Shown here: positions 4,124 to 6,809 of the stretch, in pieces
Layout of the letters: each line of letters opens with the position of its first letter
How positions within the stretch are numbered: the first letter of the stretch is position 1
Assembly (NCBI GenBank): GCA_963578885.1
Contig: CAUZEQ010000270.1
Coordinates: 1-6,809, forward strand
Direction: 5' to 3'
DNA length: 6,809 nucleotides
Origin: UBA8437 sp963578885
Lineage (GTDB): Bacteria > Planctomycetota > Planctomycetia > Planctomycetales > Planctomycetaceae
Notes under the pieces: model-generated
Told to the model about the DNA's origin: nothing
The model's input: only the letters and a program-made list of their open reading frames with translations
The model's database searches: none
Program-made: the position numbers and the translations under genes

Positions 4124-6808
4124 TCACTTTGCCGACGGCAGGCTCGAGGCGACAGCATGAGAGCGGTCGCCGGCTGAATCGGCGGTGAAGACGAACCCAT
4201 CGGCGTGTCCGTCGACCTCCAGCAGCGATCCCTCGGGAAACTCTCCGGCCAGCAACCTGTTGGCCAGCCCGTTCTGGATCCTCTGCTGAATCACTCGCTT
4301 CAGCGGCCGCGCCCCGTACCGCCGGTCGTAGCCCTCGCGGGCCAGCAGGTCTCGAGCCTGTTCGGTGACCCGCAGTCCGTAGCCCTGTTCGGCGAGCCGG
4401 CCGGTGAGTTCCACGAGTTGGAGGTCGACGATGCGTCGTATGTCGGCGGGGTCCAACGGCGAGAAGATAATGGTCTCGTCGATGCGGTTGAGGAATTCGG
4501 GGAGAAACGCACGGGAGAGCACTTCGTTGAGGGCCTCGTTGATCGCCTCGCGGTCGTTCTGCTCGACGTGTTCGAGGATGGCGGCACTGCCGAGGTTGCT
4601 GGTCATCACGATCAGCGAATGGGAGAAGTCGACGGTTCGACCCTGTCCATCGGTCAGGCGTCCGTCGTCGAGCACCTGCAGTAGGACATTCAGCACGTCG
4701 CGGTGGGCCTTTTCGATTTCATCGAGCAGGATCACCGAGTAGGGGCGTCGCCTGATTGCTTCGGTCAACCGTCCACCGGCCTCGTAGCCGACGTACCCCG
4801 GCGGGGCCCCGATCAGGCGGGCGACCGAGTGCGATTCCATGAACTCGCTCATGTCGATCCGCACCATCGCCTGGGGGTCGTCGAAGAGGAATTTGGCCAG
4901 GGCCTTGCAGAGTTCGGTCTTGCCGACGCCGGTGGGACCCAGGAACAGGAACGACCCGATCGGCCGTCCCGGTTCAGCGAGTCCTGAGCGGGACCGTCGG
5001 ACCGCGTTGGCCACCGCCTCGACCGCCTCCCCCTGCCCCACCACTCGCCGGTGCAGCACCGATTCCAAATCGAGCAACTTCTCCCGCTCGTCCCTCAGCA
5101 TTCTACTGACCGGGATTCCCGTCCAGCTGCTGACCACCTGGGCAATGTCCTCGCCGGTGACCTTCTCTCGCAGCATCCGCTGCTGGTCGTCTGTTTCGCT
5201 GGCGGCGATGCGGGCTTCGAGTTGTTCGAGTTGCGACCGGGCCTGGCCGAGCTGGGCTTCGGCAGCATGAGCGGTCACGAAGTCCTCGTTGAGATTCGAC
5301 TCTCGGGCGCGGGCAAACGCCTGCTCGTAGGCCCCCTGCAGCGGTTCGATCGATTCCTTGAGCGGTTGCAGCTGTCCGAGCACCGCCTTTTCGGATTCCC
5401 ACTGAGCCTTGAGCCGCGTGACCTCCTCGTCGCGATCAGCGATCTGCCGCCTGAGTTCCTCGAGCCGCTGGTGGCCCGGCGAGTTTGCGTCGTCGGCTTC
5501 CTCGGCTTCCTCGGCCAATGCAGCTGCTTCGATCTGCATCCGAGTCAATTGCCTGGTGGCCTGGTCGATCTCGGCGGGCATCGAGTCGATTTCCATTCTC
5601 AAGCGGCTGGCTGCCTCGTCGACGAGGTCGATCGCCTTGTCGGGGAGGAATCGGTCGCCGATGTAGCGATCGGCGAGCGTGGCGGCGGCGGCCAGGGACT
5701 GGTCGGTGATGCGGACACCGTGGTGCGTTTCGTAGCGGTCCTTGAGTCCGCGGAGGATCGAGACGGTGTCGTCGACGGTGGGCTCATTGACCAGCACCGG
5801 CTGGAAGCGGCGTTCCAGCGCGGCATCGCGTTCGATGTGCTGCCGGTAGTCGTCGAGCGTGGTGGCTCCGACGCAGTGAAGCTCACCGCGTGCCAGGGCG
5901 GGCTTGAGCAGGTTGGAGGCATCGAGAGATCCTTCCGAGGCGCCGGCTCCGACCACTGTGTGCAACTCGTCGATGAACAGGATCACCTGGCCCTGGGACG
6001 CTTCGACCTCCTTGAGCACCGCCTTGAGCCGGTCCTCGAACTCGCCGCGGTACTTGGCTCCGGCGATCAAAGCACCCAGGTCCAGCGCCACGACACTCTG
6101 GTTGACCAGCTTCGTGGGCACATCACCGCGTACGATTCGTTGTGCCAGGCCTTCGACGATCGCCGTCTTGCCAACTCCCGGTTCGCCGATCAGCACCGGG
6201 TTGTTCTTGCGTCGTCTCGAGAGCACCTGGATCACCCGCCGGATCTCCTGGTCGCGGCCGATGACCGGATCGAGTTGCCCGGCTCGGGCCAGAGCGACCA
6301 GGTCGGTTCCGTACTTCTTCAGCGCGTCGTATTTCTCTTCGGGGGTGTCGTCGGAGACCTGCTGGTTGCCTCGGATCGCTTCGAGCGCTTCGAGAACGTC
6401 CCGTTCCTCGACGGCTGAGAGCTTTAGCAATCGCCCGGCGGTGTCGTCGCAGTCGAGCAGTCCCAGCAGGAGGTGTTCGGTGGAGAGGAACCGGTCACCC
6501 ATTGCCTGGGCTCGCTGGTCGGCGGAACTCAGCACGGCGTCGAGCGCGGGCGAGATTCCCAGTTCGCTGCCGCCGCCGGTGACACCCGGCAGCCGGTCGA
6601 GTTCTGTGTCGACGAGTGTCTTCAGCGAGAGGGTCTCGACCCCAATGCGTTCAAACAGCATGGCGACCACGCCGCGGGGATCATCGAAGAATGCGGCCAG
6701 GAGGTGCAGGGGAGCGACGAATTGATGCTGCCGCTGTTGGGCGGTCTGCTGTGCCCGCAGCACCGCGTCGCGGGCCTTGATCGTCAATTGGTCCAGTGGC
6801 AGGCTCAT
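4124..6808 (-). CDS. clpB: ATP-dependent disaggregase ClpB (Hsp100)
   Basis: This 894-residue cytoplasmic chaperone threads aggregated proteins through a hexameric ring, normally with DnaK/DnaJ/GrpE. Order: N-domain (about 1-150, opening LDQLTIKARDAVLRAQ as in the family), linker, AAA1 (about 165-405), middle coiled-coil domain (about 406-545), and AAA2 (about 550-865). AAA1 shows Walker A GEPGVGKT (208-215), pore loop KYRG with Y253, Walker B ILFIDE with D280/E281, and arginines R333/R334. AAA2 shows Walker A GPTGVGKT (624-631), pore loop GYVGY (671-675), Walker B ILLDE with D696/E697, R775 in FLNRIDE and sensor 2 GARPLKR (832-838). All ATPase residues are present, and no ClpP-binding loop is seen, so it is not ClpA or ClpC. 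The chain is longer than the 857 residues of E. coli ClpB because of a longer middle domain and a roughly 25-residue Ser/Ala-rich tail. The ATG at 6808-6806 gives the usual N-terminus; its ribosome binding site and promoter lie outside the window. Confidence 0.98.
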   Translation of the reverse strand: MSLPLDQLTIKARDAVLRAQQTAQQRQHQFVAPLHLLAAFFDDPRGVVAMLFERIGVETLSLKTLVDTELDRLPGVTGGGSELGISPALDAVLSSADQRAQAMGDRFLSTEHLLLGLLDCDDTAGRLLKLSAVEERDVLEALEAIRGNQQVSDDTPEEKYDALKKYGTDLVALARAGQLDPVIGRDQEIRRVIQVLSRRRKNNPVLIGEPGVGKTAIVEGLAQRIVRGDVPTKLVNQSVVALDLGALIAGAKYRGEFEDRLKAVLKEVEASQGQVILFIDELHTVVGAGASEGSLDASNLLKPALARGELHCVGATTLDDYRQHIERDAALERRFQPVLVNEPTVDDTVSILRGLKDRYETHHGVRITDQSLAAAATLADRYIGDRFLPDKAIDLVDEAASRLRMEIDSMPAEIDQATRQLTRMQIEAAALAEEAEEADDANSPGHQRLEELRRQIADRDEEVTRLKAQWESEKAVLGQLQPLKESIEPLQGAYEQAFARARESNLNEDFVTAHAAEAQLGQARSQLEQLEARIAASETDDQQRMLREKVTGEDIAQVVSSWTGIPVSRMLRDEREKLLDLESVLHRRVVGQGEAVEAVANAVRRSRSGLAEPGRPIGSFLFLGPTGVGKTELCKALAKFLFDDPQAMVRIDMSEFMESHSVARLIGAPPGYVGYEAGGRLTEAIRRRPYSVILLDEIEKAHRDVLNVLLQVLDDGRLTDGQGRTVDFSHSLIVMTSNLGSAAILEHVEQNDREAINEALNEVLSRAFLPEFLNRIDETIIFSPLDPADIRRIVDLQLVELTGRLAEQGYGLRVTEQARDLLAREGYDRRYGARPLKRVIQQRIQNGLANRLLAGEFPEGSLLEVDGHADGFVFTADSAGDRSHAVASSLPSAK
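5493..5515. repeat. Nine-base repeat in the ClpB middle domain
   Basis: The unit TCGGCTTCC occurs twice in tandem (5493-5501 and 5502-5510), followed by a five-base partial copy to 5515. On the minus strand it encodes the acidic stretch LAEEAEEAD near residues 431-439, in the first arm of the middle-domain coiled coil. It probably arose by local duplication. Confidence 0.7.
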
Positions 6809-6809
6809 C

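Noticed and set aside
5051..6418. A 455-codon open frame on the plus strand, antisense to clpB
   Set aside because: It lies wholly inside clpB, which has every motif of its family. The antisense product has no recognisable domain and its composition follows from the GC-rich third positions of clpB.
6350..6500. Internal translation start giving a short ClpB isoform, as E. coli has near residue 149
   Set aside because: At the matching place the valine codon is GTC, and I see no ATG or GTG with a purine-rich site in frame around residues 140-160.
1..6809. A defence island, mobile element or biosynthetic cluster
   Set aside because: No transposase, integrase, nuclease, toxin-antitoxin pair, att-like repeats or compositional break was seen. 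The genes are housekeeping or common metabolic types.

Overview
The window looks like ordinary chromosomal DNA from a GC-rich bacterium, most likely a member of the Planctomycetota. The phylum call rests on three weak signs taken together: the third-position GC bias, a 59-residue arginine-rich protein of a kind I remember from planctomycete genomes, and the style of the MFS transporter and Gfo/Idh/MocA oxidoreductase. No single marker proves it. I see no tRNA, rRNA, CRISPR array, insertion sequence, integrase or phage gene.

Layout from left to right: (1) an MFS transporter on the minus strand, whose last few codons run off the left edge; (2) a 152-base divergent intergenic region holding two back-to-back promoter-like elements, whose -35 boxes lie in a near-perfect 13-base inverted repeat; (3) a plus-strand pair: a CCA-adding tRNA nucleotidyltransferase (cca) and, overlapping its end by 8 bases, a Gfo/Idh/MocA-family oxidoreductase whose first codons form three tandem copies of a 12-base repeat; (4) a 93-base gap with a promoter-like sequence that reuses the stop codon of the oxidoreductase gene, followed by a perfect 18-base palindrome; (5) a small plus-strand gene for a 59-residue, very basic protein; (6) after only 15 bases, the convergent minus-strand clpB gene, complete at 894 codons, with its start codon one base from the right edge.

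The genes do not form one pathway. Cca matures or repairs tRNA 3' ends, ClpB is the Hsp100 disaggregase, the oxidoreductase probably acts on a sugar or cyclitol, and the transporter's substrate is unknown. The cca/oxidoreductase pair is probably co-transcribed and translationally coupled. The small basic gene appears to have its own promoter and converges on clpB with no visible terminator between them.

I found no convincing new multi-gene system. The points most worth a second look are the repeat-built start of the oxidoreductase, the symmetric divergent control region, the uncharacterised small basic protein with its palindromic leader, and an unusual second half of the ClpB middle domain.
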